In this document: in pieces, positions 43,546 to 52,912 of the stretch
Numbering within the stretch: position 1 is the first letter of the stretch
Layout: the number at the start of each line of letters is the position of its first letter
NCBI RefSeq assembly: GCF_900177675.1
Contig: NZ_FXWM01000002.1
Span: 62,001 to 126,000, forward strand
Reading direction: 5' to 3'
Origin: Bacillus sp. OV166
GTDB lineage: Bacteria > Bacillota > Bacilli > Bacillales > Cytobacillaceae
DNA length: 64,000 nucleotides
The notes under the pieces: model-generated
Databases searched by the model: none
What the model was told of the DNA's origin: nothing
Seen by the model: only the letters and a program-made list of their open reading frames with translations
Program-made: the position numbers and the translations under genes

Positions 43546-44550
43546 TTATTTTATATAAGTTGGTTCAGCCTGATCAGCTGGGTAGGTAAGTCCAATTTGT
43601 TTCCGTGCTTCATCTATGATTTCTAGTGTTATTAAAGAATTTTTAAAAGAATTGATGGAAGATTCAAATTGTCTACGCTTTATTAAATTAATAAATTCAT
43701 TAACTTCGTAATACATCGAATTATTTATTTGAGATTGGTTTATATCTTCTATCCTTCCATCTTTATATCGAATTTCCACATTTGTCGGAGTGTCTATTTG
43801 GTCTATTAAAATGCTTCCGTTTTCCCCCTGAATTTCCGATGGGATATAGGAATTAGCTATTTTTGAGTGCACTACAATACCTTCGCTTTCTTTATATTTT
43901 AAAAGGATACTTCCTTCTCCATCCACTCCAGATTCGAGTAAAATTCCATTAGCCTTTATACTTAGAGGCTTCCCGAATAATGCGACCATAGGATAAATAC
44001 AATAGACTCCAATATCCATTAAAGAACCATTAGAGAATATAGGATTAAAAGCGTTTAAAATGGTTCCTTCTTTATAAGCATCATAACGTGAAGAGTATTT
44101 ACAAAAGATTGCAATGTAACGGCGAACTTTTCCAATTTTATGCAAATTGTTCTGAATACTTTGAAAATTAGGGAGAAATGTTGTTTTTAAAGCCTCCATT
44201 AACAATACTTTATTTATTTTTGCTGCAGTAATCATTTTTTGTAATTCTGCTGTATTCGAAGCAATTGGTTTTTCACAAAGAACATGTTTACCATAGTTCA
44301 TACAAATAATGGCCTGTTCTGAATGAAAAGAATTAGGACTTGCAATATAGACAGCATCAATTACCTTACTTCTTGCCATCTCTGAGACATCCGTAAAGAT
44401 CATCGTAACGCCATACCTTTTTGCAAACTTTCTTGCAGTTTCTTCTGTTCGGGAATACACAGCGGTTAAGGAAAAATCCTCAATCAAACTAGCAGCTTTA
44501 ATAAATTTCTCGGTAATCGGATTTGTTCCAATGATTCCAAAACGTATCAT
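43546..44550 (-). CDS. Gfo/Idh/MocA-family oxidoreductase
   Basis: 334 residues, GAGAAGGAGGATACTCT before the ATG. The N-terminal Rossmann fold starts MIRFGIIGTNPITEKFIKAA (GxxGTxxI variant). The signature CEKPIASN (about residues 92-99) is the EKP motif with the catalytic Lys, and the C-terminal alpha/beta domain contains GSLMDIGVYCIYPMVALFGK. It is a dehydrogenase of a sugar, polyol or related compound; the substrate is unknown. It runs toward the binding-protein gene but is 684 bp from it. Confidence 0.85.
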   Translation of the reverse strand: MIRFGIIGTNPITEKFIKAASLIEDFSLTAVYSRTEETARKFAKRYGVTMIFTDVSEMARSKVIDAVYIASPNSFHSEQAIICMNYGKHVLCEKPIASNTAELQKMITAAKINKVLLMEALKTTFLPNFQSIQNNLHKIGKVRRYIAIFCKYSSRYDAYKEGTILNAFNPIFSNGSLMDIGVYCIYPMVALFGKPLSIKANGILLESGVDGEGSILLKYKESEGIVVHSKIANSYIPSEIQGENGSILIDQIDTPTNVEIRYKDGRIEDINQSQINNSMYYEVNEFINLIKRRQFESSINSFKNSLITLEIIDEARKQIGLTYPADQAEPTYIK

Positions 44551-45179
44551 AGAGTATCCTCCTTCTCTTTTATAAAATTATGGTGAAATACAAATTATTA
44601 CTTTTATCCTGATTTGGCATAACTAAATGACATATTATTTTTAGTTATTAATTATCTAGTACATTCTAAAATCATTATTCTGTTTCAGATCTAAAAAACA
44701 ATATTGTTACCTTGTCTACAGGAAATGCTTTCTTAATATTTTGTATGATTGTATGTACAATTGTTTAGAATAAAATTTATGGCGAGCTATAATTCAACAA
44801 AATTCACCATCATTTAATATAAAGTCAGAATATTCTAATGTTTAATTGTAAATATAATATATAACAGAAAATTGATTTGTAAAGGGAAAATGACTTTTTT
44901 AGGTCTTAAATTTTTTTGATAAACCTTATTTTATGAACGTTAATGTATCGACATTTTATGGTTTTTCTTGCGATTTTTTCGAAATATTAAAATGATTTTG
45001 ATGATTTGTTGGTAAATTCTCACTTATTACATTCATTGTAAAAGAATAGGGAAATAACAAAAATATTTATAGATTCCCATATAAAGCTTGAAATATTTTA
45101 TTTTCCCCATATATTTCTAAATAATTTCTTAATTGTAGAATAGTGATTCTTAGTATTATCCTCCTATATAGTATATTAT
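44551..45179. other. AT-rich intergenic region before hps
   Basis: About 630 bp with no gene or strong hairpin. The hps promoter P4 begins at its right edge. Confidence 0.4.
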
Positions 45180-45237
45180 TAGACACTATCTGATAAAAAA
45201 GTGCATACTTTTATTTCTTAAACTTGAAATTTATACT
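45180..45237 (+). promoter_or_regulatory. HxlR-box promoter P4 (hps-phi)
   Basis: AGACACTATCTGATAAAAAAG continues as TGCATAC (ends 45208), then TTTTAT (45209-45214) as -35, 17 bp, and TATACT (45232-45237) as -10. It differs from P1-P3 by C for A in ATCTG and A for G in GTGCATAC. In B. subtilis HxlR is known to bind 25 bp repeats before the equivalent hxlAB operon, which supports assigning this element to HxlR. Confidence 0.82.
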
Positions 45238-45275
45238 GGTGTTGTAGCATTCAAAACTATTAAGGAGTGAAAAAT

Positions 45276-45917
45276 ATGAAACTTCAATTAGCATTAGATC
45301 TTGTAAATATTCCAGAAGCAATCAAGGTAGTGAGAGAAGTAGAAGAGTATATTGATGTAGTTGAAATTGGCACTCCGGTTGTTATCAATGAAGGTCTTAG
45401 AGCTGTTCAGGAAATTAAAGAGACTTTCCCTAACCTAACCGTGTTGGCAGACCTAAAAATTATGGATGCTGGTGCCTATGAAGTTATGAAAGCATCTGAA
45501 GCAGGAGCTAATATCATCACCGTGCTTGGTGCAACTGACGATTCAACTATTAAGGGTGCAGTAGAAGAAGCTAAAAAACAAGGGACAAAGATCTTAGTAG
45601 ATATGATTAATGTGAAAGATCTTGCTAAACGAGCATATGAGGTTGATGGTCTGGGTGTTGATTATATTTGTGTACACACTGGTTACGATCTTCAAGCAGC
45701 TGGAGAAACCCCGTTTGAACAACTTCAAACGATTAAACGTGTGGTAAGAAATGCGAAAACAGCTGTCGCTGGTGGTATTAAATTAAATACTTTGCCTGAA
45801 GTTGTTAAAGCACAGCCTGATCTTGTTATTGTAGGCGGTGGAATTACTGGACAAGATGATAAAAAAGCAGTAGCTGCAAAAATGCAAGAATTAATTAAAC
45901 AAAAGTCTTTAACTTAA
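45276..45917 (+). CDS. hps: 3-hexulose-6-phosphate synthase
   Basis: 213 residues from ATG at 45276, nine bases after AAGGAG; a GTG three codons upstream is an unlikely start. It joins formaldehyde to ribulose 5-phosphate to give D-arabino-3-hexulose 6-phosphate. Conserved TIM-barrel blocks: LQLALDLV (residues 3-10), EIGTPVVINEGLRAV (about 29-43), LADLKIMDAGAYE (about 58-70, with the catalytic DxKxxD pattern) and AVAGGIKLNTLPEVV (near 168). It matches the short monofunctional enzyme of Bacillus methylotrophs. First gene of hps-phi, 16 bp before phi. Confidence 0.96.
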   Translation: MKLQLALDLVNIPEAIKVVREVEEYIDVVEIGTPVVINEGLRAVQEIKETFPNLTVLADLKIMDAGAYEVMKASEAGANIITVLGATDDSTIKGAVEEAKKQGTKILVDMINVKDLAKRAYEVDGLGVDYICVHTGYDLQAAGETPFEQLQTIKRVVRNAKTAVAGGIKLNTLPEVVKAQPDLVIVGGGITGQDDKKAVAAKMQELIKQKSLT

Positions 45918-45933
45918 GAAGGGGACTTTAATT

Positions 45934-46491
45934 ATGACGACGGTTAAATATGCATCGGAAATTGTAAAAGAGTTAAATCGGACAATAGACCTAATAGCTG
46001 AAGATGAAGCTGAAAAATTGGTAGAGCGGATCCTTGAGTCTAAGAAAGTGTTTGTAGCTGGTGCTGGGAGATCTGGATTTATGGCCAAATCTTTTGTAAT
46101 GCGCTTGATGCATATGGGGATAGATGCCTTTGTTGTAGGTGAAACGGTAACTCCTAGTCTTGAAGAAGACGACATTTTAGTTATTGCTTCCGGATCAGGT
46201 GAAACAAAAAGTCTGGTATCAATGGCAGAAAAGGCAAAAACTATTAATGCATCTGTTGCAGTTGTTACCATTTCTCCCGAGTCGACCATTGGAAAATTAA
46301 GCGATGTAGCGATTAAAATCCCTGCAAAACCAAAAGCAGGTGCAGATAGTGATTACAAAACCATTCAACCTATGGGTTCACTATTTGAACAAACCCTCCT
46401 ATTGTTTTTTGATGCTGTTATATTAAGGATTATGAGTAAGAAGGGATTAGAATCTGGGGTCATGTACGGCAGACATGCGAACTTAGAGTAG
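45934..46491 (+). CDS. phi: 6-phospho-3-hexuloisomerase
   Basis: 185 residues, AAGAAGGGGACTTTAATT before the ATG. SIS-domain isomerase converting hexulose 6-phosphate to fructose 6-phosphate. KVFVAGAGRSGFMAKSFVMR (about residues 38-57) and VIASGSGETKSLVSMAEKAK (about 88-107) are the phosphosugar-binding segments, and QPMGSLFEQTLLLFFDAVIL holds the usual C-terminal Glu. Completes formaldehyde fixation with Hps. Confidence 0.96.
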   Translation: MTTVKYASEIVKELNRTIDLIAEDEAEKLVERILESKKVFVAGAGRSGFMAKSFVMRLMHMGIDAFVVGETVTPSLEEDDILVIASGSGETKSLVSMAEKAKTINASVAVVTISPESTIGKLSDVAIKIPAKPKAGADSDYKTIQPMGSLFEQTLLLFFDAVILRIMSKKGLESGVMYGRHANLE

Positions 46492-46910
46492 GACAAGCTG
46501 TTTGACTTGCCAAAGGACAGATTCTATTTTTTTAAAAAAAATTCCTTATATAAAACCTATTTCTATATGAATTAATTAATTGCTGCTGGTTGCAATTCTA
46601 AGAATATTGGCTGAAGTATATGTTAAGTTGGAGAAACCACTTAAAGGATCGAAGTTCCTTATTTTAAACGTGTATTAATTTACATGATTCCTTTAATAGG
46701 TAGATTAACCGATTATAATTATTTAAATTTGCTTGTATTAATAGAAGATTGACGAATTCAATTAATTGATTACTCAGAATAAATATACTTAGGAAAAAAT
46801 GAATGCGTTATCATACATCTAATTCTGACTGGGGATTAGATGGAGAGTTAACAGTTTATTAAATAATTTGATATTAAATAAATATTAAAAAATTAAGAGG
46901 AGGAAAAAAC
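46492..46910. other. intergenic region before the amine oxidase gene
   Basis: About 420 bp. No HxlR-type element is found here, so the oxidase is probably under other control. A weak bulged stem GGACAAG/CTTGCC near 46491-46512 could end hps-phi. Confidence 0.4.
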
Positions 46911-48854
46911 ATGCAAAACCAAGTTTTACAAAAGGTTGGTCATCCATTAGAACCACTAACTGGAGAGGAAATTCTTAAAGCAGTTGCTATTATAAAAGAG
47001 CAACGGGGCTTAACTGAATCTTCAAGATTCGAACAAGTTGTATTAAATGAACCTGAAAAAGAAGTTGTAATAAATTTTAAAGAAGGGGATCCGATTACAC
47101 GGGAAGCCTTCATCGTCGTCTTAAATACTAAAGATAGTAAAACTTATGAAGCAGTTGTCTCTATTACAAAAGAAGCAGTTGTTTCGTGGAAACATATCCC
47201 TGGTGTTCAACCGTCATTTCTTCTTGAAGAATATAGCGAGCTTGAGGAAACAGTGAAAAAACATCCTGACTTTATTGCGGCTCTTCGTAAACGCGGGATT
47301 GAAGACTCAAGCTTGGTTATGGTTGATCCTTGGTCTGTGGGATACCATGGCATCCAGGAGGATGAAGGCAGAAGGCTTGCTAAAGCATTATGTTTCGTAA
47401 AAAAGTTTCCAGGTGACAATGCCTATGCTTACCCTCTTACAGGTTTACTGCCTGTAGTTGATTTAAGTACGATGGAAATTGTTAGAATTGAAGACTCTGG
47501 TGTAAGAGAACTTCCTCCATTGCATGCCCTTTATAAACCTGAACAAAATGAGAATATCCAAGTTCGAACAGATTTAAAACCAATTGAAATCACACAACCA
47601 GAGGGCCCGAGCTTTGAAGTTGACGGGCACAATATTAAATGGCAAAAGTGGGATATCCGATTCGGATATACACCTAGAGAAGGTCTAGTTCTTCATACAG
47701 TAAGTTATGAGGATAAAGGTAAAAAACGCCCAATATTGTATCGTGCAGCTTTATCTGAAATGGTTGTTCCATACGGAGATACAAACCCTGCCCATGACTG
47801 GCAATGTGCATTTGATGCTGGTGAATATGGAATCGGGCGATTAGCCAACTCTTTAGAGTTAGGTTGTGACTGCTTAGGGCATATCCACTACTTTGATGCC
47901 ACTATGGCAACTAGTAAAGGTGGAATTCATAAAATTCCTAATGCTGTTTGTCTTCATGAAGAGGATTACGGAATTGCATGGAAGCACACAGATTGGAGAA
48001 CAGAGGATGTTGAAGTACGTCGTTCACGTCGCTTAGTACTCTCCTTCTTTACCACAGTAGCAAACTATGATTATGGGTTCTTCTGGTATTTCTATACAGA
48101 TGGCAAAATTGAACATGAAGCTAAATTAACTGGTATCTTAAATGTTGGTGCAATTCCAAAAGGCGAAAAGCCGAAGTATGGTACGGAGATTGCACCACAG
48201 CTCAGTGCGCCAATCCATCAACATATCTTTAATTACCGTATTGATCCACAAATCGATGGCCAAAAGAATACATTGGTAGAATACAATACTGTTGCATCGA
48301 AGCCTGGTGGAGCTAATGAGAAATTAATTGGTTTCTATGCCGAAGAGACACCTTTAAAAACCGAACTAGAATCACAACGAACCATAAATATGGAAACAGG
48401 AAGGATTTGGAAGATTACCAATCCTAATTCCAAAAACTATGTGGGTGATCCGGTGGCTTATGAATTAGTTCCAGGTCACAATCTCGTCCCATTTATACAC
48501 GATGAATCCAGTGTAATGAAACGTGCAGGATTTATCAAAAATCATTTGCATGTTACCAAATTTGATCGTAATCAAATGTTTGCTGCTGGAACATATCCAA
48601 ACCAAAGTAAGGGTGGAGATTCTCTAGAACATTGGGTAAAAGAGAATCGTTCAATTGAAAATGAGGATATTGTAGTTTGGTATAACATGGGAGTTCACCA
48701 TGTGGTACGTCCTGAGGATTGGCCGGTAATGCCAACTCACTATATTGGATTTGAATTGAAACCTCATGGATTCTTTGATGGAAATCCTGCTTTGGATCTT
48801 CCGCGTCCAGAAAAAGGTGCAAGCTGTCATTCAAATTCAAGCTGCCATAAGTAA
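46911..48854 (+). CDS. copper (topaquinone) amine oxidase, probable methylamine oxidase
   Basis: 647 residues. It oxidises primary amines to aldehyde, ammonia and H2O2. The topaquinone motif NYDY is at residues 385-388 (precursor Tyr386), the catalytic Asp is Asp302 in FDAGEYGIG, copper histidines are His436 and His438 in IHQHIFNY, and the third lies in VHHVVRPEDWPVMP. The end ALDLPRPEKGASCHSNSSCH carries an unusual Cys/His tail that could bind metal. No signal peptide, so it is cytoplasmic as in Arthrobacter methylamine oxidases, which also feed a RuMP pathway. Its place after hps-phi supports methylamine as substrate, unproven. Confidence 0.92.
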   Translation: MQNQVLQKVGHPLEPLTGEEILKAVAIIKEQRGLTESSRFEQVVLNEPEKEVVINFKEGDPITREAFIVVLNTKDSKTYEAVVSITKEAVVSWKHIPGVQPSFLLEEYSELEETVKKHPDFIAALRKRGIEDSSLVMVDPWSVGYHGIQEDEGRRLAKALCFVKKFPGDNAYAYPLTGLLPVVDLSTMEIVRIEDSGVRELPPLHALYKPEQNENIQVRTDLKPIEITQPEGPSFEVDGHNIKWQKWDIRFGYTPREGLVLHTVSYEDKGKKRPILYRAALSEMVVPYGDTNPAHDWQCAFDAGEYGIGRLANSLELGCDCLGHIHYFDATMATSKGGIHKIPNAVCLHEEDYGIAWKHTDWRTEDVEVRRSRRLVLSFFTTVANYDYGFFWYFYTDGKIEHEAKLTGILNVGAIPKGEKPKYGTEIAPQLSAPIHQHIFNYRIDPQIDGQKNTLVEYNTVASKPGGANEKLIGFYAEETPLKTELESQRTINMETGRIWKITNPNSKNYVGDPVAYELVPGHNLVPFIHDESSVMKRAGFIKNHLHVTKFDRNQMFAAGTYPNQSKGGDSLEHWVKENRSIENEDIVVWYNMGVHHVVRPEDWPVMPTHYIGFELKPHGFFDGNPALDLPRPEKGASCHSNSSCHK

Positions 48855-48867
48855 AAAAAAATAGATG

Positions 48868-48900
48868 AAAAAGGAATTGTGCTTAATTCAATTCCTTTTT
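48868..48900 (+). terminator. terminator of the amine oxidase gene
   Basis: AAAAAGGAATTG and CAATTCCTTTTT form a stem of up to 12 bp with a 9-base loop and a terminal T run, 14 bases after the stop. Confidence 0.85.
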
Positions 48901-48947
48901 CACCTTATTTATCAGCAAAATTCGTCCTAGAAACCGGAGGAAAACGT

Positions 48948-49526
48948 ATGTTACTAATCATAAGTACCTTATTAGTAATAATCTATACGACAATCTGTAT
49001 AACGAAGGTTTATAATCATAAAAATCATTTAGTAAATATGACAGGTATGACTGTTGTAATGGTATTAGTAATGTCAAGTAGCTTAGTGGTGGGCTTAATT
49101 ACTGGAATTGCAGTAAAAGGCGATTTAACTCTTTCTACAATTATAGCGATTAGTTTCAGTATTTCAGTTGGAATTTTAGTAGGAAGTTTTATTAACCTTC
49201 TTACCCTAGTAGAAGGAATTGCTGGAGGAATAATGGGAGGAATGATGGGGGCTATGTTAGGAGTTATGCTGCCTCTAGATAATTTTAAACTCATGTTGGT
49301 ATTCACTGATGTACTTTTTATTATAAGCTCCTTATTCATAATTCTCATAATCAATTCTGAATTAAAGAAGAATGGAGAATCAATTTCTTTTTATCCTCGT
49401 AGCTTTCCTTGGATTGTAACATCACTCATTTCCGCAATGATTATACTTACTTTTGCACAACTAGAAAGTAAACCGGCACTTAGCAAATCAATTGTTCAGA
49501 AAGAACACCACCACCACAATGAATGA
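48948..49526 (+). CDS. membrane protein with His-rich tail
   Basis: 192 residues from ATG at 48948, preceded by CCGGAGGAAAACGT; the longer in-frame start at 48879 lies in the terminator. About six hydrophobic helices. Glycine/methionine-rich AGGIMGGMMGAMLGVMLP (about residues 107-124) sits in the middle, and the C-terminus ends KEHHHHNE. Met-rich helices and a poly-His tail suggest metal handling; directly behind the copper oxidase, copper delivery is an attractive but unproven role. No named family recognised. Confidence 0.6.
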   Translation: MLLIISTLLVIIYTTICITKVYNHKNHLVNMTGMTVVMVLVMSSSLVVGLITGIAVKGDLTLSTIIAISFSISVGILVGSFINLLTLVEGIAGGIMGGMMGAMLGVMLPLDNFKLMLVFTDVLFIISSLFIILIINSELKKNGESISFYPRSFPWIVTSLISAMIILTFAQLESKPALSKSIVQKEHHHHNE

Positions 49527-50027
49527 AACTGTGATTTTTCTTGGGTAAAGTGGGGTACAAAAACGATTTATAAACTTCCTCACCTTTGTACATATAACCT
49601 ATAGAAAAATTTCATTATGCAATAGATCAGTTTCAATAGGACTTATAAAAATAAAATTCAGAACAATCAGTTAATTGAAAAGTTGAATTCTTTGCTGGAA
49701 GGATTTTAAGAAATTTTATAATGCTATTTCCGTATCTGTTTTCAAGTATTATTAAAGACCCTATTTTTTTCTTTTAAGTAAAGCGATTTTCGATTTAGCA
49801 GTTGTTTATTACAATGTGTGGTCAAGACATAAAAATATGCAAAGGTGAACTTGAAGAGAAATTCGCAGCTGAAGTATAAATAGCATTGAAAGACAATGAA
49901 CCCATCTTGCTTAAACATCAAGAACTAAAGAGAAAGTATCAGTACCATCATAAATAATTTTTCATCTTATTTAATAGAAAATTCTAGATGAGAAAGAACC
50001 ATTTAATAGAAAGCAGAGGTATTAATT
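49527..50027. other. intergenic region with a possible decayed gene
   Basis: At 49814-49957 a frame reads MCGQDIKICKGELEEKFAAE, hits a stop at codon 22, then continues IALKDNEPILLKHQELKRKY to a second stop. It looks like a small gene with one nonsense mutation; no family recognised. Nothing else is supported. Confidence 0.35.
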
Positions 50028-50693
50028 ATGATTAAGATTGCACCTTCTATACTTTCAGCTAACTTTGCCCGGCTCGGAGAAGATATAAAAGATGTTGAAC
50101 GAGGCGGAGCCGATTATATTCATGTTGATGTCATGGATGGTCATTTTGTGCCAAACATAACGATTGGTCCGTTAATTGTTGAGGCAATTAGACCTATAAC
50201 AAAGTTACCTTTAGATGTACACTTAATGATTGAAAATCCAGATCAATATATTGAGGCTTTCGCAAAAGCTGGAGCTGATATAATAACGGTCCATGTTGAA
50301 GCATGTACCCATTTGCATAGAACCATTCAACAAATAAAAGCTCAAGGGGTGAAAGCGGGAGTTGTATTAAATCCCCACACTCCTGTTTCTATGATTCAGC
50401 ATGTTCTAGAGGAAATTGACCTAGTATTGCTGATGACAGTAAATCCAGGCTTTGGCGGACAATCGTTCATACATTCAGTCATACCAAAAATTAAACAAGT
50501 TGCTAGCATGATAGAAGAGAGAAAATTGCAAGTTGAAATTGAAGTAGATGGTGGGGTAAACTCAGAAACCGCGAAACTTTGTATCGAAGCAGGAGCAAAT
50601 GTTCTTGTAGCTGGTTCAGCCATTTATAATCAACAAGATCGAGGAGAGGCAATTGCAATAATTAGGAACGAAAAAAAGATTTCTTCACTTTAG
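50028..50693 (+). CDS. rpe: ribulose-phosphate 3-epimerase
   Basis: 221 residues. Interconverts xylulose and ribulose 5-phosphate. KIAPSILSANFARLGEDI (residues 3-20), YIHVDVMDGHFVPNITIGP (about 31-49, metal His and Asp), LPLDVHLMIENPDQYI and VEVDGGVN-like IEVDGGVNSETAKLC near 173 complete the active site. It regenerates the formaldehyde acceptor from transketolase products; a copy of rpe is also on pBM19. AGAAAGCAGAGGTATTAATT precedes the ATG. No HxlR-type box upstream. Confidence 0.95.
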   Translation: MIKIAPSILSANFARLGEDIKDVERGGADYIHVDVMDGHFVPNITIGPLIVEAIRPITKLPLDVHLMIENPDQYIEAFAKAGADIITVHVEACTHLHRTIQQIKAQGVKAGVVLNPHTPVSMIQHVLEEIDLVLLMTVNPGFGGQSFIHSVIPKIKQVASMIEERKLQVEIEVDGGVNSETAKLCIEAGANVLVAGSAIYNQQDRGEAIAIIRNEKKISSL

Positions 50694-50876
50694 ACAAAAT
50701 GATTGCTTGAGGCTCATGTAAGTATAAATCAAAATAATTTTTAGACATTGGCTTTGATTGTAATTTTTCTTAAAGATCAATATCTAAAGATGCGTACATT
50801 TTGCAACTACTGACGTAATCTACTTTGATTCTATTCCTGTTATTTGAATTATTATTTACAGAAAAGGAGAGAGATT

Positions 50877-51629
50877 ATGTCGGAGGTGATTAGGAAATCG
50901 ATTACGATGCTCACTACTATCATTCCTAATGAGGATAAGGAAGAGTGGAGTGCAACTGAAGTAAGTCGCCAATTAGATATTCCAATTCAAACAGTGCATC
51001 GATTACTTTCAAGTCTTTCGGAATATGGATTTGTGTTTAAGAACAAAGAAACCAAGAAATTCCGATTAAGCTTGACTTTAATGCAGCTAGGGCTCTCAAT
51101 CAGGGATAATCTATTAGTTCGCAATAATGCACTTCCAATTATGGAAAAATTGAAAAAGAAAACGATGGAAAGTGTTTATTTAACTGTTCCAGAAGGTAAT
51201 GATGGTGTTTTTATCGAGTGTATTAATGCGGATTTATCTCTAAAAGATGCAGAACCGATAGGGATGCGAACCCAATTATCAATCGGTGCTTCTAATAAAG
51301 TAATACTAGCCCATATGAAAAAAAAGACCCAGCAACAAGTGATCCGAGATCTTATAGGACAAGGCCAAATAGAAGATTATAAAAGGTTTGACACTGAATT
51401 AAAGCAGATCGAGGAATCAGGAATTGCCATTTCATTTGGAGAAACAACTAAAGGAACAGTTAGCATAGCAGCGCCTATTTTTTCTTGGGAAGACAAGGTT
51501 GTTGCGTCTATAAGTGTAGAAGGTATGGAATCAAGGATTAGAGACCAAAAAATTAGGTATTTTATGTGTGAAACACAAAGAGCAGCTGAAGAAATCTCTA
51601 AAGAACTAGGTTGGGTGAAACCTAAATAA
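50877..51629 (+). CDS. IclR-family transcription regulator
   Basis: 250 residues from ATG at 50877 (AAAGGAGAGAGATT upstream). N-terminal winged helix: EWSATEVSRQLDIPIQTVHR (about residues 25-44), then LLSSLSEYGFVFKNKETKKF. The C-terminal effector domain contains PIGMRTQLSIGASNKVILAH and GIAISFGETTKGTVSIAAPIF. It lies directly upstream of and parallel to the dimethylamine monooxygenase genes, so it is a likely sensor of an amine or C1 intermediate controlling them. The ligand is unknown. Confidence 0.88.
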   Translation: MSEVIRKSITMLTTIIPNEDKEEWSATEVSRQLDIPIQTVHRLLSSLSEYGFVFKNKETKKFRLSLTLMQLGLSIRDNLLVRNNALPIMEKLKKKTMESVYLTVPEGNDGVFIECINADLSLKDAEPIGMRTQLSIGASNKVILAHMKKKTQQQVIRDLIGQGQIEDYKRFDTELKQIEESGIAISFGETTKGTVSIAAPIFSWEDKVVASISVEGMESRIRDQKIRYFMCETQRAAEEISKELGWVKPK

Positions 51630-51894
51630 ATTGTAATTTTCAAATAAAGATATTAATACCTAACTTGATGGTCCTTTTTCTGAAGGAGTTATTGTTTAAA
51701 AATTATCAGAATCTTTTGAGCTGAGTAATTTAAATTCATTTATTTTATTAAGTCTTTATTTATAAAGACTTAATAATAATTTCTGATAAATTTTCTCAAT
51801 ATTCGGTAAAGCTTGATTTTACCTATTTAGTATTTGTATAAACATAGGATTCCAATAAAAAATACTTTTATCTTATTTTAAAGGAGGAAAAAGA

Positions 51895-52893
51895 ATGACA
51901 AAAGTTAATCTTAGGTCAATAAACAAAGAACTTATTCCACATCAATCTTTGATAGAACGTTTTCCATTTCCGTTTAAAGGAAATTCCTATCGATATTCTA
52001 ACAATGCAGCACCGCTTCAATCAGGGAATTTACTTGATATTACACCTGAATATTTTGAGGAGATTGAACTAAAACGTCATCTTTTAGAAACCGCAAAAGA
52101 GCGAACGTATCAATCTTTTCCACATTCTATCGAAGCTCAATGGGAAATTTTAGAAATGATTATGCATGAGATGGTGTCAGTACATCCAAACTATTTTAGT
52201 TTAAGTAAAAATGAAAACAGTTGGACATTCCGTAATCATTTATTAGGAGAAGAACAGTCCTTTACTTTTGGAGATGTTTCAACTTTACCTTATGAACCAT
52301 TAGATTTTATAGGACGCCATGTTCAAGAAGATTTAGTTTATCTTGGACAAAGGGATGGAGATTTATACTTAGATGCTGGACAACTAGCTTTTCCAGCCAA
52401 TTGGTCGCTTGCCTTTGATCTTGGGATGGAATTTTTAGCAATTCATTCCCCTGTTCCAAAGGCCTTTACTGGAAGTGGTTTGGCAGAAAAGGTTCGTGGC
52501 TTTATCTTAAGAATGGAGGCAGGCAAACCTTGGACCCGGTTTAACTGGACGATAACTGTTGAGCCAATTCTCGATACAGCTCCTGAAACTTTTGATGAGT
52601 GGGGACCAAAAAAGGAAAAAGTAACTGCTGAAAATACAGGACAATTAGTCTATTTAAGAGTTGAAGATCAAAGATTGTTTCGCCTCCCTCGCAGCAATGG
52701 TATTTTATTTGGGATCCATACACATTTCATATCACTTGAAGAATTGTGTGAAAATCATCAGTGGATGAATCAGTTTTATAATGTGCTTACCGACCTACCA
52801 GATGATTTAGCAGAATACAAAGGCTTTATTTCCTTCAAAGATAGAATTATAAAATACTTAGAGAAGAAGATAGAAAATTCTTCTTCAATATAG
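51895..52893 (+). CDS. heme-dependent oxidative N-demethylase (DUF3445), catalytic subunit
   Basis: 332 residues, AAAGGAGGAAAAAGA before the ATG. The family was characterised as a PAS-like fold that binds heme and demethylates dimethylamine. Recognisable blocks: FPHSIEAQWEILEMIMHEMV, PLDFIGRHVQEDLVYLGQRD (about 140-160), LDAGQLAFPANWSLAFDLGM (about 162-182), IHSPVPKAF and TRFNWTITVEPILDT, ending with LPRSNGILFGIHTHFISLEE. These match DUF3445 proteins from memory. Electrons come through the following two genes. It forms formaldehyde plus methylamine from dimethylamine, feeding the adjacent oxidase and RuMP enzymes. 19 bp before the next gene. Confidence 0.88.
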   Translation: MTKVNLRSINKELIPHQSLIERFPFPFKGNSYRYSNNAAPLQSGNLLDITPEYFEEIELKRHLLETAKERTYQSFPHSIEAQWEILEMIMHEMVSVHPNYFSLSKNENSWTFRNHLLGEEQSFTFGDVSTLPYEPLDFIGRHVQEDLVYLGQRDGDLYLDAGQLAFPANWSLAFDLGMEFLAIHSPVPKAFTGSGLAEKVRGFILRMEAGKPWTRFNWTITVEPILDTAPETFDEWGPKKEKVTAENTGQLVYLRVEDQRLFRLPRSNGILFGIHTHFISLEELCENHQWMNQFYNVLTDLPDDLAEYKGFISFKDRIIKYLEKKIENSSSI

Positions 52894-52912
52894 CAGAAGG
52901 GAGGTAGCTGAA

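Noticed and set aside
50785..50800. GATGCGTACATTTTG upstream of the IclR gene as a fifth HxlR-type box
   Set aside because: Only the GCGTAC core matches; the ACTATAT half and the -35/-10 arrangement are missing.
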